This document shows, in pieces, positions 63,160 through 64,000 of a stretch of DNA of 64,000 bases. The stretch comes from Larkinella sp965227735 (lineage in GTDB: Bacteria; Bacteroidota; Bacteroidia; Cytophagales; Spirosomataceae), in the NCBI RefSeq assembly GCF_965227735.1, contig NZ_OZ245776.1, forward strand, positions 2,356,001-2,420,000. Reading direction: 5' to 3'. The position numbers were made by a program, and so were the translations under genes. Within the stretch, counting starts at the first letter, position 1, and every line of letters starts with the position of its first letter. The notes beneath the pieces were generated by a model that saw only the letters and a program-made list of their open reading frames with translations, was not told where the DNA came from and did not search any database.

Positions 63160-63999
63160 CTAAAAATAGTGCTGGATGGCTTTCGGATAATCGGCAAAGG
63201 CGAGTTCCGGCTCCGGGATTTCGGGATGCCACATTTTTTCCCATTCCAGGCTGTAATAGCCAGAATAATCGCCCGCTTTCAAGGCATTGATCGCTTCCTG
63301 AAGCGGGGCTTCGCCTTTGCCAATAAAGGTATAGGCGGGTTTTCCGGCCACCATACGACCATCTTTGATGTGGGTGTGACGGATGTATTTTTTGAGCGTC
63401 TGATACACCTCCGCCGGTGGCTCTTTGGTAATCGACCACATATTGAAAATATCCCAGATCAGCCCAACGTTCGGATGCCCGGCCTTTTGCATAATCTCAA
63501 GCAAAACGTCTTTCCAGATCACCTCGCCGTGCGACTCCAGCAGCACCGTTACGTTGGCATCTTTTGCGTACGTTCCCAGTTCCAGCAGGTTTTCGCTAAT
63601 GAGGTTGATGGTTTGCTGCCGATCCTGATCCTTGGGTAAATCGTTGGGAAAAACCCGAACATACGGGCAGGCGAGTTGCCGGGCCAGGTCGATGAACCGT
63701 TTGGCTTCGTCCATGTTTTTCTGCCGTTTGGCCGCATCCATCCAATGCAGGTTGGCTGATGATCCTAAATTGCAGATTTTAAGATTATTATCCGCAAACA
63801 ACCGGCGTGTTTCGGCAATGGACGTGCTGAACTCCGGGCGTTTGGGCAGGAACATCTCTTTTTCCAATCCCCGGATTTCAATGGCTTCGTACTTTTCGGC
63901 AACGGCGGTTTTGACGATTTTCGACAACGGCCAGGCCGGGCAACCCAAGGTAGAAAATGCCAGGCGCGGTTTGGCTTTTTTGACCGTCAAGCCCAACGT
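63160..63999 (-). CDS. Xylose isomerase-like TIM barrel protein, 5' end outside window
   Basis: At least 279 residues. The frame is open to the window edge, so the start is outside. Barrel landmarks are LESHGE (metal-binding Glu), WDIFN, HTHIKDG and SLEWEKMWHP, the metal-binding residues of sugar phosphate isomerase/epimerases. It probably interconverts a sugar or keto-sugar derived from the locus. Confidence 0.85.
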   Translation of the reverse strand, partial: TLGLTVKKAKPRLAFSTLGCPAWPLSKIVKTAVAEKYEAIEIRGLEKEMFLPKRPEFSTSIAETRRLFADNNLKICNLGSSANLHWMDAAKRQKNMDEAKRFIDLARQLACPYVRVFPNDLPKDQDRQQTINLISENLLELGTYAKDANVTVLLESHGEVIWKDVLLEIMQKAGHPNVGLIWDIFNMWSITKEPPAEVYQTLKKYIRHTHIKDGRMVAGKPAYTFIGKGEAPLQEAINALKAGDYSGYYSLEWEKMWHPEIPEPELAFADYPKAIQHYF

Positions 64000-64000
64000 G

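Overview
The window looks like a chromosome segment of a Bacteroidota bacterium, most likely a Cytophagales member of the Spirosoma/Larkinella type. The reasons are a SusC/SusD pair with a FecR anti-sigma and an ECF sigma factor, a type IX secretion C-terminal sorting domain, a tRNA gene without an encoded CCA end, and weak ribosome binding sites. No species can be named from the sequence alone.

Positions 1 to about 36957 are the right-hand part of an integrated phage-like element. Its right end is a truncated tRNA-Val(TAC) gene (36910-36957) that keeps the 3' half and the terminator. The integrase gene lies just inside that end. The matching left end, which should carry the complete tRNA, is not in the window. 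From right to left the element holds integrase, an excisionase-like protein, a replication module (VRR-NUC nuclease, RecA-like helicase, an origin-like 9-bp repeat array, a zinc-finger primase-like protein), a DNA-modification operon (ParB-like, CmoA-like, two tiny proteins, C5-cytosine methyltransferase), terminase small and large subunits, a large tail-like protein, a tape measure protein, a regulatory region full of palindromes, an RHH repressor, an antirepressor and hypothetical genes. The left 8 kb holds cargo: UmuD/UmuC, a secreted nuclease, and AT-rich unknowns. I recognise no portal, protease or capsid gene. A second integrase at 8251-9594 belongs to a 4.5-kb segment bounded by near-perfect 24-bp direct repeats (8215 and 12741), which I read as a smaller element nested inside the first.

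The most interesting system is the modification operon. A homologue of CmoA (carboxy-SAM synthase) is co-transcribed with a C5-cytosine methyltransferase whose motif X has Arg where Asn is nearly invariant. Changing that Asn to Lys in M.MpeI is reported to let the enzyme use carboxy-SAM. This suggests natural cytosine carboxymethylation or use of another SAM analogue. Against it, the CmoA homologue has Gln where E. coli CmoA has the carboxylate-binding Arg199.

Positions 37000 to 39080 are an AT-rich island next to the tRNA site with a broken TcmP gene followed by an intact DUF5131 (Gp37/Gp68) gene. Positions 39243 to 64000 are ordinary host metabolism: a DASS-family transporter, then a polysaccharide utilisation locus on the minus strand (ECF sigma, FecR, SusC with STN domain, SusD, two paralogous alpha/beta hydrolases, a 1331-residue multi-domain secreted enzyme with CBM3-like modules, a heparinase II/III-like lyase, an FAD oxidoreductase). 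Upstream lie a PQQ dehydrogenase with an inserted cytochrome c domain, a small esterase and a sugar isomerase-like protein cut by the window edge.
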